Shown here one piece after another: positions 33,409 to 41,100 of a DNA stretch of 64,000 nucleotides (the first letter of the stretch is position 1; each line of letters opens with the position of its first letter). The notes beneath the pieces are model-generated. The model worked only from the letters and a program-made list of their open reading frames with translations. It made no database searches and was not told the DNA's origin. The stretch is from Deltaproteobacteria bacterium UBA5205 (GTDB taxonomy: Bacteria > Desulfobacterota > Syntrophorhabdia > Syntrophorhabdales > Syntrophorhabdaceae): assembly GCA_002412715.1 (NCBI GenBank), contig DHVP01000048.1, positions 10,146-74,145 of the forward strand, read 5' to 3'. Position numbers and translations under genes: made by a program.

Positions 33409-33532
33409 CTTGCTTCTGTTCTATCGGCAACTGCTTGATATTAAAAGCGTAGTCCTTACATCCACCTGGCGTTCAGACTGTTTCTGCTTTACCTTATCGG
33501 AAAGGAGACCGGCCACTGAAATCCTCGTCCGT

Positions 33533-34000
33533 TTACTTCATGAGACGTTCTAATTCTTCGATAAAACCTCTCTGGCCTTTTATGATCTTTGCTTTCGCTG
33601 ATTCGAGGTCGAACCAACCCGCGCGATCGGCCTCGGGAAATTCGGCCATTTTCCCCGATCCGGGCGGCCATTCCATTGTAAAGAGATTGCTTTTCGTGTG
33701 CTCTGCGTCGCAGTCACCCTCGAAAGCCCACGCAAGGATCACTTTCCCGCTTGGCTGTCTGAGCGGTGAAAGGGCGAGGAACTCTCCTTCCGCCGGGAAG
33801 CCGGTCTCTTCCTCGAATTCTCGTATCGCCGCCAGGAGTTCATCTTCTCCGGGGTTGACAAGTCCCTTGGGGAGACTCCAGGCACCTTCGTCCTTCCCGG
33901 CCCAGAAGGGCCCGCCGGGATGGACAAGGAGTATTTCGATATTATCGCGCCGGCGGTACATCAGCAAACCTGCGCTTCGTTTTCCGCCTGATATCGTCAC
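33533..34000 (-). CDS. NUDIX hydrolase
   Basis: The 155-residue protein has a complete Nudix box, G-x5-E-x7-REFEEETGFP (from GLVNPGEDELLAAIREFEEE), with the catalytic Glu residues. The start SAGLLMYRRRDNIEILLVHPGGPFWAGKDEGAWSLPKG resembles the YjhB/DATP-pyrophosphohydrolase subgroup that accepts nucleoside polyphosphates. Nothing around it indicates the substrate. The ATG at 34000 fits the start of the fold. Confidence 0.85.
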   Translation of the reverse strand: MTISGGKRSAGLLMYRRRDNIEILLVHPGGPFWAGKDEGAWSLPKGLVNPGEDELLAAIREFEEETGFPAEGEFLALSPLRQPSGKVILAWAFEGDCDAEHTKSNLFTMEWPPGSGKMAEFPEADRAGWFDLESAKAKIIKGQRGFIEELERLMK

Positions 34001-34111
34001 TGCATATTCTCCTTACCGGTATAGTGTAGTCGAAAAGACAACGACTATCCAGCAGGATTGGCGAAGAGGTGGTTTTTCCCTGAAGCGGGATTTTTTGACA
34101 AGGAGATAGAT

Positions 34112-35452
34112 ATGACGGCATCAGCAAGATCGTCTGTATTAAAGGCATCCCGGTTGTGCCTGTATTTTTTGCTTCTCGTATGGCCCTTTGCGTGCCACGG
34201 AGACGCAGACACCATCTTCAGAAATAACAGCGGCGCCGTCGTGGTGGTCGCGTCCTTCGACGAACGGGGAAACCCCATCGGTCAGGGGAGCGGATTTATC
34301 GTCAGTTCCGACGGTAAGGTCGTTACCAACTATCACGTCGTCACCATGGCTTCCAGGATCAAGGTCAAACATGGCAACGCAGTGCATGATGTGGAAGGTC
34401 TTACCCACGTCGATTCCGACAACGACCTGGCCATACTGAAACTGACGAAAGGGAAATACCCCGCCGTAAAGATAGGAAATTCCGATGTCCTTCGGGTCGG
34501 TGAAAAAGTCTACGCCATGGGAAGCCCGCAGGGACTGGAAAACACCATCTCGGAAGGTATTGTCAGCGGCATTCGCAAAATCGACAAAAACACATCGATC
34601 ATCCAGATGACGGCTGCCATTTCCCGCGGCTCCAGCGGCGGCCCCCTCTTTAACGAACGCGGCGAGGTTGTTGGCATCGCGACTTTTCTCATAGCCGAAA
34701 CACAAAATCTGAACTTTGCCTTACCAGTCAATCTCATTACGCACGGACTGGCAAAAAGCGATCTCGTGGAACCCGGGGAGGCGTGCCGCGTCGATTTCAA
34801 CCAGACGGCAGCCTGTTTCTTCTATCAGGGTGTTGTCTACGGAATTTTGGGCCGGCACGACAGGGCTGTGGATTCCTTTAAACGATCGCTTACCGTCGAT
34901 TCCGGAAGAGTCGAAACATTAGTGAATCTGGGAGTAAGCTATGCCAACATGGAGAAACTTGGCGAGGCGGTCGATATGTTTAACAGGGCGCTCATTCTGG
35001 AACCGGAAAACGTGGATGTTCTTGCCAGGCTTGGAAGAGTGTATGCAAAACAGGGAAATTATGCGGAGTCAACGAAAGTCCTGGAAAAATCCCTGAAAAT
35101 CAACCCCGGCCATGTCGACGCCCGATTCTTTCTGGCCCTCAATTACGCCTCCCGGGGGAAGAAGGCTGAAGCGGTCAAGGCCCTTCAGGAGGTCCTCCGG
35201 CTCGAGCCCCTTTACACTGACGCCTATGGATTCCTGGGATCGGTCTATACCGACATGGGTCGATACGGCGATGCCATCTCGGCCTTCAAGATGGGGATAA
35301 GTCAGAGACCGGGCGATCCCGGAATGCACCTCGGCCTCGGCAAAGCTTACGCGTCAGCAGGAAACAAGGCCTCGGCACTCCAGGAATACCAGATCCTGCA
35401 GACAATGGACAAGGAAATGGCGAACAGACTCTTCAAGATCATATACAAGTGA
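34112..35452 (+). CDS. Trypsin-like protease fused to TPR repeats
   Basis: The 446-residue precursor has a signal peptide (CLYFLLLVWPFACHG), a trypsin-like domain (about 35-215) with the triad His in VTNYHVVT, Asp in DSDNDLAILKL and Ser in SRGSSGGPLF, and about five TPR repeats (about 240-440; VNLGVSYANMEKLGEAVDMF, ARLGRVYAKQGNYAESTKVL and so on). The ATG at 34112 has AAGGAG in front and is preferred over an upstream start. It is probably a periplasmic protease that binds peptides or partners by its TPR domain. No neighbour suggests the substrate. Confidence 0.88.
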   Translation: MTASARSSVLKASRLCLYFLLLVWPFACHGDADTIFRNNSGAVVVVASFDERGNPIGQGSGFIVSSDGKVVTNYHVVTMASRIKVKHGNAVHDVEGLTHVDSDNDLAILKLTKGKYPAVKIGNSDVLRVGEKVYAMGSPQGLENTISEGIVSGIRKIDKNTSIIQMTAAISRGSSGGPLFNERGEVVGIATFLIAETQNLNFALPVNLITHGLAKSDLVEPGEACRVDFNQTAACFFYQGVVYGILGRHDRAVDSFKRSLTVDSGRVETLVNLGVSYANMEKLGEAVDMFNRALILEPENVDVLARLGRVYAKQGNYAESTKVLEKSLKINPGHVDARFFLALNYASRGKKAEAVKALQEVLRLEPLYTDAYGFLGSVYTDMGRYGDAISAFKMGISQRPGDPGMHLGLGKAYASAGNKASALQEYQILQTMDKEMANRLFKIIYK

Positions 35453-35476
35453 TTTTGTGAGACTCTAAAACCATCC

Positions 35477-36391
35477 TCATCTCTTTGTCCGTAAGAAAAA
35501 GAAGAAGAAGCCGGCCATGGCCACGCATGCTATGCCGAGGATGATCCAGAATGCCTGGGGATGCCGCTGGACAGGGATAGCCACATTCATTGAAAAGGCG
35601 CTGACGACAAAGGTCGGGACCATGATGGCTATGGTAATCATGGTGAGCTTTTTCATGAGCATATTGAGGTTGTTGTTCACAATGGATACCCTGGCATCCA
35701 TCATGCTCGCAAGAATATTGGAATAGATTTCTGCCTGCTTGTAGCACTGGGTATTCTCGATGGTTACGTCATCGAGCAGTTCCGTATCGTCCACGGTGAA
35801 TCCAATCCGCTGGGTGTATATCTTCATCTTTTCTATGAGGACCGAGTTGGAATTTATGGCATTCTGATAATAGACAAGGCTTTTTTCCAGGGCGAAAAGG
35901 TTCAAAAGGTAGGTGTTCTCCATGGACGTGCTGATCTTGTCGCCAAGTTCATCGGACACCATGTCGATAACCCTCAGGTGTTCAAGGAAACGGAAGATAC
36001 TGTAACTGACAATTTTGAGCATCGTCTCGGCAAGACGGCTCACGCGTGCGAAGGTTTTGCTGTCGAAGATGGGAAGATCTTCGGCCATGACAATGATCAG
36101 TACCTTTTCGAAGAGGAACATGCCCATCGACGATACCAGGAATTCAAAGGCATGCTCGGCCTGGTAGTTGACGGGCACCTTCAGAATGATCGCGACATGG
36201 TTTGATTCTATCTCGATACGGGAGAGTTCGTCGGGGTCAAGGGCGGATTGGAGGGTATGCTCGTCTATCTGATACTTTTGGATCAGATAGCGTCTCTCCT
36301 TCTCGTCGGGATTGATATAGACGGCTATATTCTCTTTTGTACCGACGCATTCGGTTACCCGTGACTCCACTATATTGTAAAGCTTTACCAT
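35477..36391 (-). CDS. CorA-like metal-ion transporter with SMN instead of GMN
   Basis: The 304-residue protein has the CorA layout: a cytoplasmic N-terminal domain, a long helix (LRVIDMVSDELGDKISTSMENTYLLNLFALEKSLVYY) and two C-terminal membrane helices. The signature after helix 1 reads VVSAFSMNVAIP, so the Gly of the GMN ion-selectivity motif is Ser. Mutations in GMN usually abolish Mg transport in studied CorA proteins, so it may carry another ion or have changed gating. The N-terminal part (VESRVTECVGTKENIAVYI) fits the CorA-like family of Firmicutes and Desulfobacterota. Confidence 0.83.
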   Translation of the reverse strand: MVKLYNIVESRVTECVGTKENIAVYINPDEKERRYLIQKYQIDEHTLQSALDPDELSRIEIESNHVAIILKVPVNYQAEHAFEFLVSSMGMFLFEKVLIIVMAEDLPIFDSKTFARVSRLAETMLKIVSYSIFRFLEHLRVIDMVSDELGDKISTSMENTYLLNLFALEKSLVYYQNAINSNSVLIEKMKIYTQRIGFTVDDTELLDDVTIENTQCYKQAEIYSNILASMMDARVSIVNNNLNMLMKKLTMITIAIMVPTFVVSAFSMNVAIPVQRHPQAFWIILGIACVAMAGFFFFFLRTKR

Positions 36392-36513
36392 ACGAAATAC
36401 CGTTCATTTGGATTGTATGTACAATGTATCCCATCTCCGGAGAAAAAGCACCGAAATTCGAAAGAAAAATTGTTCATACACGTCGCTTCATCACTGTGAT
36501 GTGACGGACGACA

Positions 36514-36542
36514 TTGACTGTATCGAATGATAGTGTTATAAA
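36514..36542 (+). promoter_or_regulatory. Promoter of the small secreted Cys-rich protein
   Basis: TTGACT (36514-36519) and TATAAA (36537-36542) are 17 bases apart. A perfect palindrome CATCAC-T-GTGATG (36489-36501) lies 12 bases upstream and may be a regulator site of the CRP/FNR type. Confidence 0.6.
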
Positions 36543-36573
36543 CCGTCATGCACCATTCAAAGGAGGTGATACG

Positions 36574-36813
36574 ATGAAAAATATTTTTCTCGCATCTATG
36601 TTAATGGCCCTGATTGCCCTGGCGGTCATTCTAACACCCGTGCCCCCATCGGCTATCGCCGCGTCCTGTCGTGATGACTGCCGTTCCGATTGCTGCACCG
36701 ATTCCAAATGCACGAAAGAAAAGGAAGCCAAATGTCTGGCCGATTGCCTCAGAGACTGTGAGAATCAGGACTCCCAGCCGAAACCGGACAAGTCTGCCAA
36801 ACCTCCTCAATAA
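36574..36813 (+). CDS. Small secreted cysteine-rich protein
   Basis: The ATG at 36574 has AAAGGAGGTGATACG in front, a near-perfect Shine-Dalgarno. The 79-residue precursor has a signal peptide ending near AIAA, then a mature part with eight Cys in CRDDCRSDCC, SKCTKEKEAKC, and CLRDCENQ, and a Lys/Pro-rich tail. The Cys pattern (C-x3-C-x3-CC, C, C-x3-C-x3-C) suggests disulfides or metal binding. No known family. A terminator shared with the convergent enolase gene follows. Confidence 0.62.
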   Translation: MKNIFLASMLMALIALAVILTPVPPSAIAASCRDDCRSDCCTDSKCTKEKEAKCLADCLRDCENQDSQPKPDKSAKPPQ

Positions 36814-36826
36814 CGAAAATAAAAGA

Positions 36827-36856
36827 TCAGCGCCCCGTCTTCAACCGGGGCGCTGA
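36827..36856. terminator. Terminator between the Cys-rich protein and enolase genes
   Basis: Perfect stem TCAGCGCCCCG (36827-36837)/CGGGGCGCTGA (36846-36856). On the minus strand it is followed by ATCTTTTATTTT, a good U-tract for enolase mRNA; on the plus strand the tract is poor (TTGATATG), so it works mainly for eno. Confidence 0.8.
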
Positions 36857-36902
36857 TTGATATGCTCAATTTCCGCATGTCCCATCTTCGAAGGAAAGTC
36901 TT

Positions 36903-38186
36903 TTACTTTTTCTTCACGCTGTAAAAAACGCTGTCGCCGCCGAATATGGCCAGTTCGCCAAGTTCGTCTTCGATTCGCAGCAGCTGGTTGTATTTCGCTA
37001 TCCTTTCGCTTCTCGAGGCGGACCCTGTTTTGATCTGGCCTACGTTCGTCGCAACGGCAAGATCGGCTATGTAGGTGTCTTCCGTTTCACCGGAACGGTG
37101 AGAGATAACACAGGTATAACCGGCACGCTTCGCCATCTCGATGGTAGTCAGGGTTTCGGTGACCGTGCCGATCTGGTTGAGCTTGATGAGGATACTGTTG
37201 GCAATCCCTTTTTCTATGCCTTCGGCAAAGATCTTCGGATTGGTGACAAAGATGTCGTCGCCAACGATCTGTATGGTAGAGGCACACCGTTCGGTAAATT
37301 TTTTCCACCCCTTCCAATCGTTCTGAGCAAATCCGTCCTCAATGGAGACTATCGGGTACTTTTTTACTATGGTCTCGTAAAAATCCACCAGTTTTCCGGC
37401 ATCCCACACATTGCCGTCTATATGATATTTTCCCTTCTTGTACAGCTCGCTTGCAGCGACATCGAGAGCGATGAAGACATCCTTGCCTGCCTTGAAACCT
37501 GCCTTCGCGATGGCCTTCATGAGTGTATCCAGGGCTTCCGTGGTCGAGGCTATCTGCGGTGCAAAACCGCCTTCATCGCCAACTCCCGTCGAATAACCCT
37601 GATCTTTCAGAATCCCTTTCAGGGTATGAAAGACTTCCGCGCCCATCCTCAGGGCTTCGCTGAACGATTCGGCGCCGGCCGGCACGATCATGAACTCCTG
37701 GACATCGAGTGAGTTCTGGGCGTGGGCCCCGCCGTTTATCACGTTCATCATCGGAACGGGGATCTCGCGCCCCCTGATTCCTCCGATGTACTGGTAGAGG
37801 GGAATTCCGAGGAAGTCGGCTGCCGCGCGGGTCACTGCCATCGAGACGCCAAGTGTGGCGTTGGCGCCGAGATTGCTCTTGTTCTCCGTGCCGTCGGTGT
37901 CGATGAGAACCTTGTCGATATATGCCTGGTCGAGGGCATCCAGCCCTTCCACCTCAGGAGCTATGATATTGTTTACGTTGTCTACGGCTTTCCTTACGCC
38001 TTTGCCTTTGTATCTCTTTGCGTCGCCGTCGCGCAACTCCAGCGCTTCCCTTTCGCCTGTCGAGGCCCCCGAAGGCACGATTGCCCGGCCCGTTGCCCCG
38101 CTTTCGAGAACCACTTCCACCTCCACGGTGGGATTCCCCCTGCTGTCGAGAACTTCCCTTGCATAAACATCATATAGTGTTGACAT
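36903..38186 (-). CDS. eno: Enolase
   Basis: The 427-residue enzyme interconverts 2-phosphoglycerate and phosphoenolpyruvate. It has the start YDVYAREVLDSRGNPTVEVEV, catalytic-site segments SGASTGEREALELRDGD and GDEGGFAP, and the enolase signature ILIKLNQIGTVTET with SHRSGETEDTYIADLAV. The ATG at 38186 has GGGAGG before it and is at the family start, so the upstream in-frame extension is discarded. It stands alone, with its terminator at 36827. Confidence 0.97.
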   Translation of the reverse strand: MSTLYDVYAREVLDSRGNPTVEVEVVLESGATGRAIVPSGASTGEREALELRDGDAKRYKGKGVRKAVDNVNNIIAPEVEGLDALDQAYIDKVLIDTDGTENKSNLGANATLGVSMAVTRAAADFLGIPLYQYIGGIRGREIPVPMMNVINGGAHAQNSLDVQEFMIVPAGAESFSEALRMGAEVFHTLKGILKDQGYSTGVGDEGGFAPQIASTTEALDTLMKAIAKAGFKAGKDVFIALDVAASELYKKGKYHIDGNVWDAGKLVDFYETIVKKYPIVSIEDGFAQNDWKGWKKFTERCASTIQIVGDDIFVTNPKIFAEGIEKGIANSILIKLNQIGTVTETLTTIEMAKRAGYTCVISHRSGETEDTYIADLAVATNVGQIKTGSASRSERIAKYNQLLRIEDELGELAIFGGDSVFYSVKKK

Positions 38187-38319
38187 AAGAACCTCCCTGT
38201 TTTGTCCGGGGATCGACCGTAAGGATCGTCGGCCGTTATGTGTGCAGAATACCATAGGATCGCTAATCCTTCAATTGTCATGTAGTGTTAAGAGCATCGG
38301 AGAACGGCGAGAACAGGGC

Positions 38320-38371
38320 TTTCACACAACGGGTGAAAAATGTTTACAAACCGGTTGATATTGGATATATA
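38320..38371 (+). promoter_or_regulatory. Promoter of the PA2779-like gene with an upstream inverted repeat
   Basis: TTTACA (38343-38348) and TATATA (38366-38371) are 17 bases apart. An inverted repeat TTTCAC-N7-GTGAAA (38320-38338) lies just upstream of the -35 and could bind an activator or repressor. Confidence 0.5.
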
Positions 38372-38419
38372 CTTTTTGATATACGGCGAAGTCGAGCAAA
38401 TGTGAAAGGAGGTGAAGTC

Positions 38420-38809
38420 ATGACCAGGAAAATCACGATTTATTATCTTGTCGCAGTTATGTTCATCATTGGTATCGCACCGCGCGTTGAGGCGGCATTT
38501 ATGCCCTCCCAGGCGATTACCCTCTCTTCCGGTGAAAGGGCCGCCGACGTCCAGAAGATACAGACAGTCCTCGAGATGAAGCTCGTCAAACAGCGGCTTC
38601 TGGATCTCGGTTTCTCCCCTGAGGAAATACAATCGCGCATTTCCGAGATGAGTGACCAGCAGATCCACAGTTTTGCCCAGAAGCTTGACGATCTCAAGGT
38701 AGGACAAGACAGCGGACTTGGCATCGTCATAGCCATCCTCGTCATCGTACTGCTCGTTATTCTCATCATCAACCTCACGTCGGGCAAGAAGGTCGTGGTG
38801 ACGCAATAG
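38420..38809 (+). CDS. PA2779 family secreted/membrane protein
   Basis: The ATG at 38420 is preceded by AAAGGAGGTGAAG. The 129-residue precursor has a signal peptide (ITIYYLVAVMFIIGIAP), the PA2779-type core (FMPSQAITLSSGERAADVQKIQTVLEMKLVKQRLLDLGFSPEEIQSRIS) and one C-terminal membrane helix (GIVIAILVIVLLVILIINL). The family is regularly encoded with a PA2778-type cysteine peptidase and a TPR protein, as here. It is probably a periplasmic membrane-anchored partner of that peptidase. Function is unknown. Confidence 0.78.
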   Translation: MTRKITIYYLVAVMFIIGIAPRVEAAFMPSQAITLSSGERAADVQKIQTVLEMKLVKQRLLDLGFSPEEIQSRISEMSDQQIHSFAQKLDDLKVGQDSGLGIVIAILVIVLLVILIINLTSGKKVVVTQ

Positions 38810-38822
38810 CATGTGAACCCGG

Positions 38823-38866
38823 AACCATGGAGTGCTCTCTGACAGGTGCTCCATGGTTATTTTTTA
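38823..38866 (+). terminator. Strong hairpin and T-tract directly before the PA2778-like gene
   Basis: AACCATGGAG (38823-38832) pairs perfectly with CTCCATGGTT (38849-38858), followed by ATTTTTTAT. It is a good terminator for the preceding gene. It ends only a few bases before the next start codon, so read-through or attenuation would control the peptidase and TPR genes. Confidence 0.68.
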
Positions 38867-38870
38867 TGGT

Positions 38871-39416
38871 ATGAAGAGAATCTTTCCTTTATTTTGCGTC
38901 GTGCTCCTGTTCCTTTGCGCTTGCGCATCTTCTCCGACGGTATTGCCCGACGAGTCAAAGATGCTTTCGGGCGTGCCTTTTTTTCCACAGGAGGATTACC
39001 AATGCGGCCCGGCGGCGCTCGCCACGGTCATGAACTACTGGTACATACGTCAGGGTGGAGCCGAAAGGATCGGCATCAATGAAATAACGAGGGCCATCTA
39101 CAGCCCGGGCGCCCGTGGCGTGCTGCCCTCCGACCTTGAGAATTATCCAAAGAAAAAGGGATTTTCCGCACAGCAGTTCCGCGGCTCGATGGGCGACATA
39201 CGCGATCATATCGATCGGGGAATACCTCTTATCCTCTTTGTCGAATACGGTCTTTCATTCTATCAACTCAATCATTTCCTGGTGGTGACCGGATACACCC
39301 GCGATGGCATCATCGTTAATTCGGGTCGTAGGGAGAGGGAGACGGTCACGAACTCCGATCTGGAGAAGGTATGGAAAAAAACAGGATACTGGGCGCTTCG
39401 CCTGTCTATCTCCTGA
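38871..39416 (+). CDS. PA2778-type C39-like cysteine peptidase lipoprotein
   Basis: The 181-residue protein starts MKRIFPLFCVVLLFLCAC, a lipoprotein-like signal, then VPFFPQEDYQCGPAALATVMNYW with the catalytic Cys of C39-like (bacteriocin-processing type) peptidases. The catalytic His is in YQLNHFLVVTGYT and the following polar residue in IIVNSGRR. It is encoded between the PA2779-like and TPR lipoprotein genes, the usual arrangement. The start is uncertain, because no ribosome-binding site is visible between the terminator and the ATG at 38871. The substrate is unknown. Confidence 0.78.
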   Translation: MKRIFPLFCVVLLFLCACASSPTVLPDESKMLSGVPFFPQEDYQCGPAALATVMNYWYIRQGGAERIGINEITRAIYSPGARGVLPSDLENYPKKKGFSAQQFRGSMGDIRDHIDRGIPLILFVEYGLSFYQLNHFLVVTGYTRDGIIVNSGRRERETVTNSDLEKVWKKTGYWALRLSIS

Positions 39417-39856
39417 TACTGGGTTTACTGCTGTGCCTCGCCTCCTGCAGCCTTCCCAGGATCCTGGTACTTAATGATCCCCTGACTCCCCAGGAGCACA
39501 TCAATCTCGGCGTCAGCTATGAACGCTCGGGAGAACTGGATGCGGCACTGAAGGAATACGAAACGGCGTCGAGGGAGCTGCCCATTGCCTATCTCTATAT
39601 GGGTAATGTCTTTTTTCAGAAGAAGGACCTTGAAAGGGCACAGGCGGCTTACCGGGACGCAATTGAAAAGACCGATGACCCCAGGGCCTACAATAACCTT
39701 GCCTGGCTTTATTACACAAAGGGCACAAACCTTGACGAGGCCGAAAGACTCGCAAAAAAGGCCGTCGAACTTGCGCCCGACGAGGAAGAGTTCAAGGACA
39801 CGCTGCGAATTATCACGGAACAAGGAACCAGGAAAAATTGGAAATACGTTCCATAA
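39371..39856 (+). CDS. TPR lipoprotein
   Basis: The 161-residue protein has a lipoprotein signal (VYLLILGLLLCLASC, Cys near residue 26) and two to three TPR repeats (HINLGVSYERSGELDAALKEYETA, AYLYMGNVFFQKKDLERAQAAYRDAI, AYNNLAWLYYTKGTNLDEAERL). It overlaps the end of the peptidase gene by 46 bases. It should be anchored in a membrane facing the periplasm and act with the peptidase and PA2779-like protein. Confidence 0.8.
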   Translation: MEKNRILGASPVYLLILGLLLCLASCSLPRILVLNDPLTPQEHINLGVSYERSGELDAALKEYETASRELPIAYLYMGNVFFQKKDLERAQAAYRDAIEKTDDPRAYNNLAWLYYTKGTNLDEAERLAKKAVELAPDEEEFKDTLRIITEQGTRKNWKYVP

Positions 39857-39930
39857 GCCATATATGTCCTAAAGGACCTGTACGGCAAACCCGGATCAAC
39901 CGCCCACAACTCAGGCGATAGAAGGACACC

Positions 39931-40263
39931 ATGACAGGACCAAACAATCTTTTTTTTGGGATTCCGGCGGACATACCAGAAGAGATATTCGAGACCATCG
40001 TTGAAAGCGGTCAGGTGCGTATCGAGAGAATCATCTCCCGCGGACAGACGACGCCTCAGGATCTCTGGTACGATCAGGACCTCAACGAACTGGTGGTTCT
40101 TCTTAAGGGAAGCGCCGGTATCCTCTTCGAAACAGAGCCGGAACCCATCAATCTCCTTCCGGGAGATTATCTGGTCATACCCGCCCACCACCGTCACAGG
40201 GTGACGAGGACCGATGATGAAGGACCCACGGTATGGCTGGCGGTACACTATCCCCATTTATGA
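39931..40263 (+). CDS. Cupin-domain protein
   Basis: The 110-residue single-domain cupin has DQDLNELVVLLKGSAGILFE and LLPGDYLVIPAHHRHRVTR, which supply the two conserved cupin motifs with His residues for a metal. It resembles small anaerobe cupins of unknown substrate. Its TGA stop overlaps the first ATG of the hydE remnant, which may have been fused behind it by a deletion. Confidence 0.78.
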   Translation: MTGPNNLFFGIPADIPEEIFETIVESGQVRIERIISRGQTTPQDLWYDQDLNELVVLLKGSAGILFETEPEPINLLPGDYLVIPAHHRHRVTRTDDEGPTVWLAVHYPHL

Positions 40264-40552
40264 TCGGACTGCCGGGAGAGACCCCGGGGGTACCGACGGC
40301 CTTCGATGCGGTCTTTTCCGGAGAGGGCCGCAACCTGGCTCTGAAGAGGGGCGCGAACGTCTTCATGCCCAACAACACTCCCGTCAAATAAAAAAGGATT
40401 ATCAGCTCTACCCCGGCAAGTCATCGCTTGACGAATCAGCGGAATGCACGGCTGCGGCAATCCTACGCATTGAAGCACTGGGAAGGACGGTGGGAAAAGG
40501 CCCCGGCCACTCCATGAAGAAACGGCAGCAGCCGGGACATCATGATCCTTAA
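40260..40552 (+). pseudogene. hydE: Decayed fragment of hydE (H-cluster maturase)
   Basis: The frame from ATG 40260 reads MIGLPGETPG, matching the MVGLPGQT segment of HydE, then jumps to VPTAFDAVFSGEGRNLALKR and GANVFMPNNTPVK. This matches the later ATTAMGT...GG...GANVIMPNWTP region, so roughly 70 residues are deleted. It then hits TAA at 40389. The next frame continues the HydE C-terminus: KKDYQLYPGKSSLDE and IEALGRTVGKGPGHS, to a stop at 40550. Adding one T (AAATAT for AAATA) would restore VKYKKDYQLYPGK, as expected for HydE. The radical SAM N-terminal part (about 250 residues) is missing. Its opposite-strand neighbours are hydG and hydF, so this is a relic of a former hyd cluster copy. Confidence 0.78.
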
Positions 40553-40995
40553 ATGTATTTGCCTGCGATATAGTTGCTCAAATGTTCGATGAGCATATCT
40601 TTTTCGGAAATGATGGATTTGACGACGTCGCCGATGGAGATGAGACCTACGAATTTATCATCTTCAAAAACCGGGACGTGCCTGATGCGCTTTGCCGTGA
40701 TAAGAACCATGCAGTCCTCAACGGTTGCTTCAGGCTTCACGGTGAACATCTTGTCCATGGGCGTCATGATCTCGGACACCTTAGTCTCAGCTGAGGTCTT
40801 GCCTTTCAGTATGATCTTCCGGGCATAGTCCCTCTCAGAAATGATCCCGTAGACCTTTGACTTTTGGTCCATGACCATCAGGGCACCGATCTCCTTCTCA
40901 CCCATCACCTTCAAGGCTTCGAAAACAGTGTTGTCCGGCGCTATAGACCAGATCTCCTTGTTTTTGTTCTTGAGAATCTCTCTTGCAGTCTTCAT
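40549..40995 (-). CDS. Two-CBS-domain protein
   Basis: The 148-residue protein consists of two CBS domains: the first around IWSIAPDNTVFEALKVMGEKEIGALMVMD, the second around VKPEATVEDCMVLITAKRIRHVPVFEDDKFVGLISIGDVVKS. CBS pairs bind adenosine nucleotides and act as energy or redox sensors. ATG 40995 (MKTAREILK) is taken as start. It is downstream of hydG on the same strand but separated by about 105 bases, so it may be independent. It is convergent with the hydE remnant. Confidence 0.85.
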   Translation of the reverse strand: MKTAREILKNKNKEIWSIAPDNTVFEALKVMGEKEIGALMVMDQKSKVYGIISERDYARKIILKGKTSAETKVSEIMTPMDKMFTVKPEATVEDCMVLITAKRIRHVPVFEDDKFVGLISIGDVVKSIISEKDMLIEHLSNYIAGKYI

Positions 40996-41100
40996 AACCC
41001 TAAGCCCCCTATTTTTTTTTGACAACGTGAAACCGAATCCAAGCCTGCATAAAGTATATAAGCAATGCCCAGTGCAGGCAAGGGCATTTTGATGCGGCAA

